Notes: generated from the sequence alone by a model not told the origin. A stretch of 7,566 nt of DNA from Pseudomonadota bacterium (GCA_023444445.1 JAEXMK010000120.1:1-7566); one strand, 5' to 3'. Counted from the first letter of the stretch, positions 1 through 7,421 are shown. Numbers and translations: made by a program.

Positions 1-40
1 TGCGCGCGGCGCTGGCAATCACGATTGAAGGCAGGGTCAT
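1..40 (-). CDS. phaA: Acetyl-CoA acetyltransferase (beta-ketothiolase), 5' end only
   Basis: Only the first 13 codons are inside the window, reading MTLPSIVIASAAR, and the gene runs off the left edge. This matches the usual start of bacterial biosynthetic thiolases (PSIVIASAARTAVG type), which condense two acetyl-CoA to acetoacetyl-CoA, the first step of polyhydroxybutyrate synthesis in the cytoplasm. The start is supported by a strong ribosome binding site, GAGGAG on the minus strand (positions 48-53), seven bases before the ATG. It is divergent from phaR, the usual rhizobial arrangement in which phaA is followed by the reductase gene phaB; phaB would lie outside the window. The identification rests on a short peptide plus context. 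Any other thiolase starting the same way cannot be excluded, but the neighbouring phaR makes phaA (phbA) much the best call. Confidence 0.85.
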   Translation of the reverse strand, partial: MTLPSIVIASAAR

Positions 41-150
41 CTCTATTCTCCTCACATGCGGGCGGAGACTGGCAAAGCTTTCAATACAAGTCAAATGCCG
101 AAAGTTGCTTTAAAAGATGTTGCTAAAGTAAGCTGGAATCTTGCCGAAAA

Positions 151-161
151 TTGCTGCGCAA
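151..161. promoter_or_regulatory. Perfect TTGC-N3-GCAA palindrome, candidate PhaR operator
   Basis: TTGC (151-154) and GCAA (158-161) form a perfect inverted repeat around a TGC spacer. A near copy, TTGC-GAT-GCAC, lies at 173-183. The geometry, four-base arms with a three-base spacer, resembles the CTGC-N3-GCAG type of site described for PhaR in other alphaproteobacteria. The role is inferred. Confidence 0.45.
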
Positions 162-190
162 AAAACAAACTGTTGCGATGCACAAAACAT

Positions 191-220
191 TTGTCAGACA
201 GCGTATTTTGCGCATACACT
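191..220 (+). promoter_or_regulatory. Weak sigma-70-like promoter candidate for phaR
   Basis: TTGTCA (191-196) and TACACT (215-220) are separated by 18 bases and match the -35 and -10 consensus at 5/6 and 4/6 positions. A start near 227 would give a leader of about 57 bases before the phaR ATG. The TTGC at 208-211 lies between the two boxes, a sensible place for a repressor to block transcription. Promoter calls of this kind are often wrong in alphaproteobacteria. Confidence 0.25.
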
Positions 221-271
221 TTGTATCGGGAAGAGCAAGAAAAGCAAAAAACAAGAAAATACCATCATCGC

Positions 272-278
272 GAGGAGG
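272..278 (+). promoter_or_regulatory. Ribosome binding site that fixes the phaR start
   Basis: GAGGAGG lies five bases before the ATG at 284. The reading frame stays open upstream to 56, but no comparable site precedes the earlier ATG codons in that frame, so this site decides the start. Confidence 0.8.
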
Positions 279-283
279 CGGGC

Positions 284-859
284 ATGGCGAAACACGACGG
301 CGAGACAATCATTAAAAAATATGCCAACCGGCGGCTCTATAATACCGGCACGAGCACCTATGTGACGCTCGATGATCTGGCGCAGATGGTCAAGCGCGGC
401 GAAGACTTCAAGGTTCAGGACGCCAAGTCGTCCGAGGACATCACCCACGCGGTCTTGACCCAGATCATCGTCGAACAGGAAGCCAAAACCGGCAATACGC
501 TGCTGCCAACGGCGTTTCTGCGGCAATTGATCTCCTATTATGGCGACCAGATGCAGATGGTCGTGCCGACATTTCTAGAACATTCAATGAAGACCTTCTC
601 CGACCAGCAGAGCCAGATGCAGGAGCATATGGCGAAGGCTTTTGGCGATGGTTCGCTTGCCCGCAACTTCCAAGCACCGCTGCAGATGATGGAAGAGCAG
701 ATACGCCGCAACACGGAACTGTTCCGGCAGGCAATGCAGGGTTTCACACCTTTCGCAATGCCGCAGGCGCCGAAGGAAACCCGCAAACCGAATGCTTCCG
801 AAATCGATGAGCTGAAAGCGCAGTTGCGCGCATTGCAGCAAAAGCTCGACCAGCTCTGA
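284..859 (+). CDS. phaR: Polyhydroxyalkanoate synthesis repressor PhaR (AniA)
   Basis: This 191-residue protein is a DNA-binding and PHB-binding regulator. In the family it represses the phasin gene phaP and its own gene, and is released when it binds nascent polymer granules. In rhizobia the homologue AniA affects carbon flux and exopolysaccharide. The N-terminal PHB accumulation regulator domain is plain: KKYANRRLYNT at residues 11-21, then a helix-rich region around SSEDITHAVLTQIIVEQE (about 49-66). The second conserved block includes QLISYYGDQMQMVVPTFLE (about 81-99). Residues about 100-160 are rich in Gln and Met. The last 20 or so residues form a short coiled coil with heptad leucines, likely for oligomerisation. 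Length is normal for alphaproteobacterial members. The start at 284 is chosen over the open frame reaching back to 56 because of the ribosome binding site and because homologues begin just before the conserved KKYANRRLYNT. It is divergent from phaA and convergent with the transporter gene. Confidence 0.95.
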   Translation: MAKHDGETIIKKYANRRLYNTGTSTYVTLDDLAQMVKRGEDFKVQDAKSSEDITHAVLTQIIVEQEAKTGNTLLPTAFLRQLISYYGDQMQMVVPTFLEHSMKTFSDQQSQMQEHMAKAFGDGSLARNFQAPLQMMEEQIRRNTELFRQAMQGFTPFAMPQAPKETRKPNASEIDELKAQLRALQQKLDQL

Positions 860-874
860 GTCTGCGCTGTTCCG

Positions 875-898
875 GCCGATGCTGACCGCCGCATCGGC
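875..898 (+). terminator. Hairpin after phaR, possible weak terminator
   Basis: GCCGATGC (875-882) and GCATCGGC (891-898) form a perfect 8-bp stem with an 8-base loop, 15 bases after the phaR stop. The following bases hold only a short broken T stretch (TTTT at 912-915), so it is not a textbook intrinsic terminator. It sits between two convergent genes and could act for either. On the minus strand there is no T run. Confidence 0.4.
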
Positions 899-913
899 TG
901 CTGCTTATGGCTT

Positions 914-2290
914 TTAGCCTGCCGCTCTTTCGGGAACGCGCAACAGCAGCAGGAAACCCGCCCCCAGGAATACGATGAGCGTGGCCATGCCGATATGGGC
1001 GGAGCCACTTATAGTGGTGGCTATGGAAAATGACAGCGTCGCCATGAAACTCGTGGCGCGCCCCGACAGCGCATAGATGCCGAAATATCGGCCCGCTTCC
1101 GCCACCGTGATGTTGCGGGCGAGATAAGAACGCGATGACGCCTGAACCGGGCCGAAGGCAAGGCCGATCAAGACGCCGTAGAGGAGATAGGCTTTTTCGG
1201 CGCCTGTCGCGAAGAAACTGTCACTGTCATCCGTGGAAAGTTGGAGCAATCCGAATAGGGTTGAGCCCTTTTCTGTGGAAACGATGCCAACGGTGGCAAG
1301 CAAAAGCAGCACCAGACTTATGAGTACGGTATTGCGTGATCCGAGGGTTTGATCAACACGCCCTGCGGCAAAGCATCCGACGATGGCGACGACATTCAGA
1401 AGGATGCCAAAGAGACCAGTTTCGATTGTTTGCCACCCGAACATTCCCGCCGCGAACGCGCCGCCCAAGATTACGACGCCATTCACGCCATCCTGATATA
1501 GCATGCGCGCAATCAGAAACCGCAGCAGCATGGGGCGGTGACGAAGCTCGCGCAGTGTCGTCTTTAACTCCCGAAGTCCGGAGTGGATTGCGGCTCCGAA
1601 AGGCAGACCCTTGTTAGCGTCCGGGGTCATTAAGAACATCGGCAAAATGAAGATGAGATACCAGAGCGCAGCAATCGGTCCGGTTATTCTCGCGTCCTGC
1701 CCGGAGGCGGGGTCGAGGCCGAAAAGAGGCGCGATGCCAATGAGCGTAAGTCCGGTCTTGGGGTTTGCCGCCAGCAGGGTGACGACCGCAATCAGCACTA
1801 CCATGCCGCCGAGATACCCAAGCCCCCAGGCGAGATTGGAGATGCGTCCCACATTTTGCGGATTGGTCAGCCGCGGCATCATGGAATCGTTGAAGACAAT
1901 CGAAAATTCCGCCGCGATGGAGGCGAGGATCATGCAGATTACGGGCAAGATGATCGGCGAACCGGGTGCGGCAAACCAGAGAAAAAAGAGGCTGACGATC
2001 TTGATGACGGCAAAAAAGGCGATCCACGGTTTGCGCGCGCCGGATTGATCGGCGATGGAGCCGAGGATGGGGGAGAAGAGGGCGATGATGATCGACGACA
2101 CCGTCGCCATGTTGCTCCATGTCGCCTGCGCCGAAATCGGATCTTCGGTGAGGCGGGCAACGAAATAGGGGCCGAAAATAAAGGTGGTGACAACAGTGAA
2201 GAAGGGCTGCGCCGCCCAGTCGAACATAATCCATCCCCATATGCCGCGTTTGGCAACCACTGTTTCCGCGTTCGAGGAAGGGACAGTCAT
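914..2290 (-). CDS. MFS transporter, UMF1 / Atg22-like family
   Basis: This is a 458-residue hydrophobic inner-membrane protein with about a dozen membrane-spanning segments. The N-terminal segment contains FDWAAQPFFTVV (residues 23-34), the family's hallmark Y/F-D-W-A motif. A motif-A-like loop, GSIADQSGARKPW (77-89), joins the second and third helices as in the major facilitator superfamily. NDSMMPRL (134-141) and FGPVQASSRS (379-388) fit the UMF1 pattern in the third/fourth helices and late in the C-terminal half. Yeast Atg22, the best-studied relative, exports amino acids from the vacuole; bacterial members have no firm substrate, so none is assigned. The start ATG is preceded by AGGAA on the minus strand (2296-2300) at five bases' spacing. 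The gene follows the glutamate dehydrogenase gene on the same strand after 112 bp containing a strong hairpin, so it may be transcribed separately. The stop is 54 bases from the convergent phaR stop. The frame is intact with no sign of decay. Confidence 0.88.
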   Translation of the reverse strand: MTVPSSNAETVVAKRGIWGWIMFDWAAQPFFTVVTTFIFGPYFVARLTEDPISAQATWSNMATVSSIIIALFSPILGSIADQSGARKPWIAFFAVIKIVSLFFLWFAAPGSPIILPVICMILASIAAEFSIVFNDSMMPRLTNPQNVGRISNLAWGLGYLGGMVVLIAVVTLLAANPKTGLTLIGIAPLFGLDPASGQDARITGPIAALWYLIFILPMFLMTPDANKGLPFGAAIHSGLRELKTTLRELRHRPMLLRFLIARMLYQDGVNGVVILGGAFAAGMFGWQTIETGLFGILLNVVAIVGCFAAGRVDQTLGSRNTVLISLVLLLLATVGIVSTEKGSTLFGLLQLSTDDSDSFFATGAEKAYLLYGVLIGLAFGPVQASSRSYLARNITVAEAGRYFGIYALSGRATSFMATLSFSIATTISGSAHIGMATLIVFLGAGFLLLLRVPERAAG

Positions 2291-2358
2291 TCAGATTCCT
2301 ATCGGTAGATAGTAGAGGTTTGGCATATGGGGAGACGTTAGCGTATCGGAATTTTTGC

Positions 2359-2388
2359 CGCCACCCGGAAGATATGAACCGGGTGGCG
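2359..2388 (-). terminator. Strong hairpin after the glutamate dehydrogenase gene, probable terminator
   Basis: CGCCACCCGG (2359-2368) and CCGGGTGGCG (2379-2388) form a perfect 10-bp GC-rich stem with a 10-base loop, starting 14 bases after the dehydrogenase stop. In the direction of transcription it is followed by GGCAAAAATTCC rather than a T run, so it is not a classic intrinsic terminator. It may stop or slow polymerase, or protect the mRNA 3' end and set unequal expression of the transporter gene downstream. Confidence 0.5.
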
Positions 2389-2402
2389 ATTAACTTTATC
2401 GA

Positions 2403-5400
2403 TCAGCGTGCCTGAACGATATCGGAAAGCAGCCCGGCCGCCACGGTAAGGCGGGCAAGGTTGGTGTCGCCACTTTCGCTGAGCGCGCCGAGTTCGGAAA
2501 CGATGCGGTTGACGCGCACGCGGTCAGCCGCGTACCAGGCCTGAACCGGGTCCTTTTCCTTGGCATATTCGGTAAGGGCCGAGATGACGATGCGGCGTCT
2601 CGATGAGGAGATCTGGTCCTGGCTGCGCAGGAGAGCCAGACTCTCATAATGATCCGCCGGTGTGATGCGCTGGCTTGCATCCAGCAGACGCGCGACGCGG
2701 AAGGTTGAGGAGACTGTGGCATAGCTTTCGACGGCGCGCGCAAGCGTAGTGCCCGCGCTTTCGGCGATGCGCATGATTTCAGGCACATAGACGAGCAGGG
2801 AAAGCGTATCCAGCTCCTCGAGAAGAGTGGAGGGCACGCCCGCAATTTCCGTGACGCCAAGTTCGCGACGATATTTCGCCGCTGCCGGCGACAGCGTCTT
2901 GATCGCGGTTTTCAAGCGATCGATCTCGCTCGCCATATCACCTGTCGCCGCGCCCGCGCTGCCGGTTTGCAGGTAAAGCCTGCTTGCGTCGGAAAAGATG
3001 CGGGTGATGGTGGCGTAAAGTCCGTTCTGGATCTCGCCGCCAATCTTGCCGTCAAGCGCATCGACCTCGCCCCACAGGCGTTTAAGGCCGAAACCATCCT
3101 CGACGATCACCGCCGCCTTGACGACGTCGGCGGCAAGCAGACCGCTCGCATCGGCAAGTTTCTGCACAAAGCCAGGACCACCGCGGTTGACCACGGCATT
3201 GGCGAGCGCGGTTGCGACGATTTCGCGGTGCAGGCGATGCCCCCTGATATCGTCCGCATAGTTCTTCTGCATCTTGGCTGGGAAATAATCTACCAGCAGA
3301 TGCTGGAGATAAGGCTCATCCGGTAGTGGGCTTGCCACCAGCGCATCAAACAGGGTCAACTTCGCGTAGGAGAGGAGCACGCCGATTTCCGGCCGTGTCA
3401 GCGGTTTGCCGGTGGCATATCTTTCGCTGAATTCGGCATTATCAGGCAGGGTTTCGACCTTGCGGTTCAGTTGTCCGGTCGCTTCCAGCGCGCTCATCAG
3501 GCGGCCGAGTTCTTCGCGGTTCGAAAGGCCCAGCCGCTCCGTCAGCGAGATGGCTAGCGATTGCAGGTAGTTATTGCGCAGTACCAGCTGCGCCACTTCC
3601 GGTGTCATGGAAGCGAGAAGCTGGTTGCGCTTCGGCATCGTCAGGCGGCCGCTATTTACGGCGGAGGCGAGCGCGATCTTGATATTGACCTCGACGTCGG
3701 AGGAGTTCACCCCGGCCGAATTGTCGATGGCGTCGGAGTTGCATCGCCCACCCGCAAGCGCATAGGCGATGCGCCCCTTCTGGGTGATTCCGAGATTGGC
3801 GCCTTCGCCGATGACCTTGGCGCGCAGTTCGGTTGCATTGACGCGAATGGGGTCATTGGCCCTATCACCCACTTCGGCATTGGTTTCCACCGCCGCCTTG
3901 ATGTAGGTGCCGATGCCGCCGAACCAAAGGAGATCGGTCGGCGCCTTCAGGATTGCGGTCATGATCTCGAAGGGCGTGGCGACGGATTTGTCCAGGCCGA
4001 TGGCGGCCACGGCTTCCGGCGTCAGCGTCACCGATTTTTCGGAACGCGAGATGATCATCGCGCCGGCCGAGAGGGTTGAGCGATCATAATCCTGCCAGCT
4101 GGAGCGTGGCAGGTCGAAAAGCCGCTTGCGCTCGGCAAAGGATTTGTCGGTATCCGGGTCCGGATCGATGAAGATATCGCGGTGATCGAAGGCGGCGATC
4201 AGCCTGATCTTTTCGGACAGCAGCATGCCGTTGCCGAAAACGTCGCCGGACATGTCGCCCACGCCGGCCACGGTGAAGGGCGTGGTCTGAATGTCGGTGT
4301 CCATTTCACGGAAATGGCGTTTTACCGTTTCCCAGGCGCCGCGGGCGGTGATGCCCATCTTCTTGTGGTCGTAACCGGCGGACCCGCCCGATGCAAAGGC
4401 ATCGTCCAGCCAGAAGCCAGCCTCATGGGCAAGAGCGTTTGCGGTATCGGAGAAGGTGGCCGTTCCCTTGTCGGCGGCAACGACGAAATAGGGGTCGTCG
4501 CCGTCAAGCCGCAATGTATCGGCCGGCGGCACAATGGCGTCGTCAACGATATTATCGGTGATCGAGAGCAGGGTGCGGATGTAGGTCTTGTAGGCCTCCC
4601 GGCCGGCATTGAATACCTCGTCGCGGGATCCGCCGGCAGGCAGGTTCTTCGGGAAGAAACCGCCCTTGGCGCCGACAGGCACGATGACCGCATTCTTCAC
4701 CTGCTGCGCCTTGACGAGGCCGAGCACTTCCGTGCGGTAATCCTGGCCGCGATCCGACCAGCGCAGACCGCCACGCGCCACCTTGCCAAAGCGCAGATGC
4801 ACGCCTTCGACCTCGGTGCCGTAAACGAAGATTTCGCGGAAAGGCCGGGGATCGGGCAGACCGTCCAGATGTTTCGGATCGAACTTGAATGCCAGAAGGT
4901 CACGCGGGGTGCCGTCGGCATTTTTCTGGAAGTAGTTGGTACGCAGCGTCGCATCGATGGCGTTGACGTAGCGCCGCAGCGTGCGGTCCTCGTCGAGATT
5001 GGGAACGCCGCTCAGCGCGGCTTCGATGGCCTTGTGAATCTCCGCGAGCTTCTTCAACCGTTTCTTCTCTTCGATCGACGGATCGAAGCCGGCCTTGAAC
5101 AGCGCGAAAATATGCCGGGAGATATCAGGATATTTATAGAGGGTTTCGGAAATATGCTCCTGCGAATAGACGATACCGGTCTGGCGCAGATAACGGGCAT
5201 AGGCGCGCAGCACGGAGACTTCGCGCACATTGAGGCCGCAGGCCAGGATCAGGCGGTTGAAGTTGTCATTGTCCACCTTGCCGGAGAAGGCAGCGAGGAA
5301 AGCCTCTTCGAGTTTCGGTCCGTAGTGCGGCAGATCGAGCGTCGTGCCGGCTGCGACTGATAGTTCCATGTCATGCAGTACGATGTCGCGCTTTTCGCCT

Positions 5401-7163
5401 TCCGAAACGACACCAATATCGAAGGTTCGTTCGCTGATGACGTTAAAACCGAGATTTTCGAGCAATGGCACACGGCGCGACAGCGGCAGGTGGCCGTCAC
5501 GGTGGAAGATTTTCAGCGACAGTGTGTCGGCTGACTGGCCCTCCTGCTGGTAGAACTCGATGCGGACCGGTTCACCCCTTGCCGCGCCCAGAATGTCAGG
5601 CATATCGCCGATCGCCTCTTCAGGCGTGAAGGCTTCCTGATAGGCCTGATCGACCTCCAGCACCGGCGCGCCTGGTTCGGAGAGGGCGACGAAATGATCT
5701 ATCCAGCGTGCCGCGATATCACTGACGGCATCTTCAAGCTTGTCCTGCGCGATGCGCGGCGTCTTGCCTTCCGTGCGGCCGACGATGAAGTGGACGCGGG
5801 CGACGGCGCCTTCGGGGAAGGCGGGGTAATAGGCGGAAATATGCCCGTCATAGACCCTGCTCAGATAATCGCCGATCTTCTCGCGGACATAAGAATTATA
5901 CTCTTCGCGGGGCACGAAAATTATGGCGGAAACGAAGCGGTCGAAACGGTCGATACGCGCAAGGACACGCACACGCGGACGGTCGCTGAGTTCCATGATC
6001 TGCTCGATAAAGCGGATCAGGAGATCCGTCTCGATCTGGAACAGATCGTCACGCGGATAGGCTTCCAGCGTGTTCTGCAGAATGCGGCCGGAGTGGCTGT
6101 TGGGGTCAAAGCCGAAATGCCGTTCGACATCCGCGACCTTGGCGCGGAGCAACGGTATTTGTTTCACCGAGCGCGTATAGGCAGTCGCGGTGAAAAGGCC
6201 GACGATGCGCAATTCGCCGATGACATTGCCTTCCTCGTCAAAGCGCTTTATGCCGATGTAATCCATATAGGCGCGGCGATGCACGATGGATTTCACATTG
6301 GCCTTGGTGACGATGAGGAAGTCCGGGCCGTCGAGGAAGGCGAGAATTTCCGGCGTTGTCGTCACCGCATTCTTGCCGAGGCGCAGCACGCGCACATCGG
6401 GGTCGCTGAGGCTGCCAAGGCCGACGCCGTCACCGCGCTCGATCTTGGCATTTTTGCCCTTTCCGGAGTAGGTGTAGTCGCGCATCCCAAGGAAGGTGAA
6501 ATTGTCGTTGCGAAGCCAGTTCAGGAACTCGACGGCCTCCGTACGTTCGCTCTTACGCCGTGAAGATCCGCGTTTCGACAATTCATCCAATGCTTCGTCG
6601 AGCTTCGCCAGCATCGGCCGCCAGTCGCGATAGGCGGATTCTACCTGTTTCAGCACAAAGCGCAGCCGCTCTTCCAGAGCTGAAGCCGCCTGCTGCGAAA
6701 GCGGCGCGATATGCAGCTGGATGAGGCTGATGTTGTCGGCAGGATCATCCTCGGGCTCTGCCAGCCGGTAACCACCCTTTGTCTCGCTATCACGCACGAG
6801 AATAGGGTGCACGGCAAGGTAAAGGCCGCGATAGGTGCTGGTGACTTCGCCCATGACGGAATCGTAGAGGAAGGGCATGTTACGACCGATGATGGTCAGA
6901 ATCGTTACGGGAACATCCCGTGGCGAAACGCCTTCCGCCTGGGAAATGCTGATATGAGGAGCCTCTCCGGTCCACTGCGAAAGCGCCTGGAAACTGTGGG
7001 CGGCACTCGCTGCCAGCATCTCCGCGGAATAATATTCTATATCGTCGGCACTTGCCCTTCCATAAAGTATACCGGGATCAAGAAATTCGACATTTTCGGC
7101 AATTGCCTGCTGGCGCGCTTTTTCGATCTGTTTTTCGCGTTTTGGATTGTTTCTGTAGCCCAT
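2403..7163 (-). CDS. gdhB: NAD-dependent glutamate dehydrogenase, large (180-kDa) class
   Basis: The 1586-residue protein belongs to the large Bac_GDH family (EC 1.4.1.2), which oxidises glutamate to 2-oxoglutarate and ammonium with NAD+ in the cytoplasm, mainly for glutamate catabolism. Length is normal for the family. The N-terminal 700 or so residues carry ACT-like regulatory segments, for example VTILTIIGRNMPFLYDSV (86-103). The catalytic core starts at KVARGGLRWSDR (794-805) and continues to VPVGAKGGFFPKN (828-840), where K833 is the likely catalytic lysine. The nucleotide-binding glycine motif is VAGVGDMSGDVFGNG (965-979). GEGANLGIT (1119-1127) and IDNSAGVNSSDVEVN (1146-1160) follow. 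The last 350 or so residues are helical. The start is the first ATG of the frame; the GGAGG (7176-7180) ribosome binding site is 12 bases away, slightly long. In Pseudomonas this enzyme is GdhB. In Caulobacter a member called GdhZ also controls FtsZ and cell division; whether this one does is unknown. It has its own long leader region. Confidence 0.96.
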   Translation of the reverse strand: MGYRNNPKREKQIEKARQQAIAENVEFLDPGILYGRASADDIEYYSAEMLAASAAHSFQALSQWTGEAPHISISQAEGVSPRDVPVTILTIIGRNMPFLYDSVMGEVTSTYRGLYLAVHPILVRDSETKGGYRLAEPEDDPADNISLIQLHIAPLSQQAASALEERLRFVLKQVESAYRDWRPMLAKLDEALDELSKRGSSRRKSERTEAVEFLNWLRNDNFTFLGMRDYTYSGKGKNAKIERGDGVGLGSLSDPDVRVLRLGKNAVTTTPEILAFLDGPDFLIVTKANVKSIVHRRAYMDYIGIKRFDEEGNVIGELRIVGLFTATAYTRSVKQIPLLRAKVADVERHFGFDPNSHSGRILQNTLEAYPRDDLFQIETDLLIRFIEQIMELSDRPRVRVLARIDRFDRFVSAIIFVPREEYNSYVREKIGDYLSRVYDGHISAYYPAFPEGAVARVHFIVGRTEGKTPRIAQDKLEDAVSDIAARWIDHFVALSEPGAPVLEVDQAYQEAFTPEEAIGDMPDILGAARGEPVRIEFYQQEGQSADTLSLKIFHRDGHLPLSRRVPLLENLGFNVISERTFDIGVVSEGEKRDIVLHDMELSVAAGTTLDLPHYGPKLEEAFLAAFSGKVDNDNFNRLILACGLNVREVSVLRAYARYLRQTGIVYSQEHISETLYKYPDISRHIFALFKAGFDPSIEEKKRLKKLAEIHKAIEAALSGVPNLDEDRTLRRYVNAIDATLRTNYFQKNADGTPRDLLAFKFDPKHLDGLPDPRPFREIFVYGTEVEGVHLRFGKVARGGLRWSDRGQDYRTEVLGLVKAQQVKNAVIVPVGAKGGFFPKNLPAGGSRDEVFNAGREAYKTYIRTLLSITDNIVDDAIVPPADTLRLDGDDPYFVVAADKGTATFSDTANALAHEAGFWLDDAFASGGSAGYDHKKMGITARGAWETVKRHFREMDTDIQTTPFTVAGVGDMSGDVFGNGMLLSEKIRLIAAFDHRDIFIDPDPDTDKSFAERKRLFDLPRSSWQDYDRSTLSAGAMIISRSEKSVTLTPEAVAAIGLDKSVATPFEIMTAILKAPTDLLWFGGIGTYIKAAVETNAEVGDRANDPIRVNATELRAKVIGEGANLGITQKGRIAYALAGGRCNSDAIDNSAGVNSSDVEVNIKIALASAVNSGRLTMPKRNQLLASMTPEVAQLVLRNNYLQSLAISLTERLGLSNREELGRLMSALEATGQLNRKVETLPDNAEFSERYATGKPLTRPEIGVLLSYAKLTLFDALVASPLPDEPYLQHLLVDYFPAKMQKNYADDIRGHRLHREIVATALANAVVNRGGPGFVQKLADASGLLAADVVKAAVIVEDGFGLKRLWGEVDALDGKIGGEIQNGLYATITRIFSDASRLYLQTGSAGAATGDMASEIDRLKTAIKTLSPAAAKYRRELGVTEIAGVPSTLLEELDTLSLLVYVPEIMRIAESAGTTLARAVESYATVSSTFRVARLLDASQRITPADHYESLALLRSQDQISSSRRRIVISALTEYAKEKDPVQAWYAADRVRVNRIVSELGALSESGDTNLARLTVAAGLLSDIVQAR

Positions 7164-7209
7164 TTGACGTGGATTCCTCCAAAAATCACACTTTAATATA
7201 AAAAAGCAT

Positions 7210-7255
7210 CGCCAATCTGCGGATTTTGCCTTTTCGGTCGAATCGGATATTGGCG
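7210..7255 (-). repeat. Inverted repeat CGCCAAT...ATTGGCG in the dehydrogenase leader
   Basis: Perfect 7-base arms at 7210-7216 and 7249-7255 are separated by 32 bases, about 45 to 90 bases before the dehydrogenase ATG. It could be a split operator, its arms about 39 bases (3.7 helical turns) apart, or a leader hairpin. Nothing in the sequence decides between these or excludes chance. Confidence 0.4.
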
Positions 7256-7291
7256 TGGAATTACGAAGAGTTTAAGAGGCTATCGTGTTTC

Positions 7292-7316
7292 TTCACTCGG
7301 TAGGTGAAATTTTTTT
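7292..7316 (+). terminator. Small hairpin followed by seven Ts, doubtful plus-strand terminator
   Basis: TTCACT (7292-7297) pairs with GGTGAA (7303-7308), including one T-G wobble, around a five-base loop. One A and seven Ts follow (7310-7316). The shape is that of an intrinsic terminator on the plus strand, but the stem is short and AT-rich, and no plus-strand gene precedes it. Confidence 0.2.
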
Positions 7317-7378
7317 GCTTCTTTTATCGTAAGGCTCGGTTTAGAAGCAGACGACAGTATTTTTGCGGCTAATTTTTA

Positions 7379-7396
7379 GGCGGTTCTTGGACCGCC
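7379..7396. repeat. Inverted repeat GGCGGT-N6-ACCGCC
   Basis: Perfect 6-base GC-rich arms at 7379-7384 and 7391-7396 with a six-base spacer, set in AT-rich non-coding DNA. It could form a small hairpin or serve as a dimeric regulator site for the leftward dehydrogenase gene or a rightward gene outside the window. Confidence 0.4.
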
Positions 7397-7421
7397 ATGT
7401 GATGTTGCGGCCACGGTTGAA

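Larger units (their letters stand above)
72..247. promoter_or_regulatory. Divergent phaA-phaR control region with a cluster of TTGC/GCAA motifs
   Basis: The 243-bp gap between the phaA and phaR starts is AT-richer than the genes. TTGC occurs at 105, 120, 141, 151, 173 and 208. Its complement GCAA occurs at 72, 158, 235 and 244. Ten copies in about 176 bp compare with roughly 1.4 expected under equal base use. Sites at 120, 141, 151 and 173 are spaced 21, 10 and 22 bases, close to whole helical turns, which would put them on one face of the DNA. PhaR proteins of other bacteria are known to bind TGC-rich, partly palindromic sequences upstream of phaP and phaR. I infer that this is the operator region for PhaR autoregulation and possibly for control of phaA. 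Binding itself cannot be seen from sequence. Confidence 0.55.

Noticed and set aside
56..283. In-frame open extension of phaR upstream, adding 76 codons
   Set aside because: No ribosome binding site before its ATG codons, AT-rich composition unlike coding DNA, dense TTGC motifs, and a strong ribosome binding site plus the family's normal start at 284.
1614..2240. 208-codon minus-strand frame inside the transporter gene
   Set aside because: Its His/Arg/Pro-rich translation is typical of a shifted frame of a GC-rich gene; the overlapping frame encodes clear membrane helices and transporter motifs.
4182..5360. 392-codon open frame on the plus strand, antisense to the dehydrogenase
   Set aside because: Begins at GTG with no ribosome binding site and has no recognisable motif; long antisense frames are expected opposite a GC-rich gene with strong codon bias, and the opposite frame has unmistakable catalytic motifs.
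5694..6563. 289-codon open frame on the plus strand, antisense to the dehydrogenase N-terminal half
   Set aside because: Same reasons: no ribosome binding site, no recognisable domain, and it mirrors a well-supported gene.
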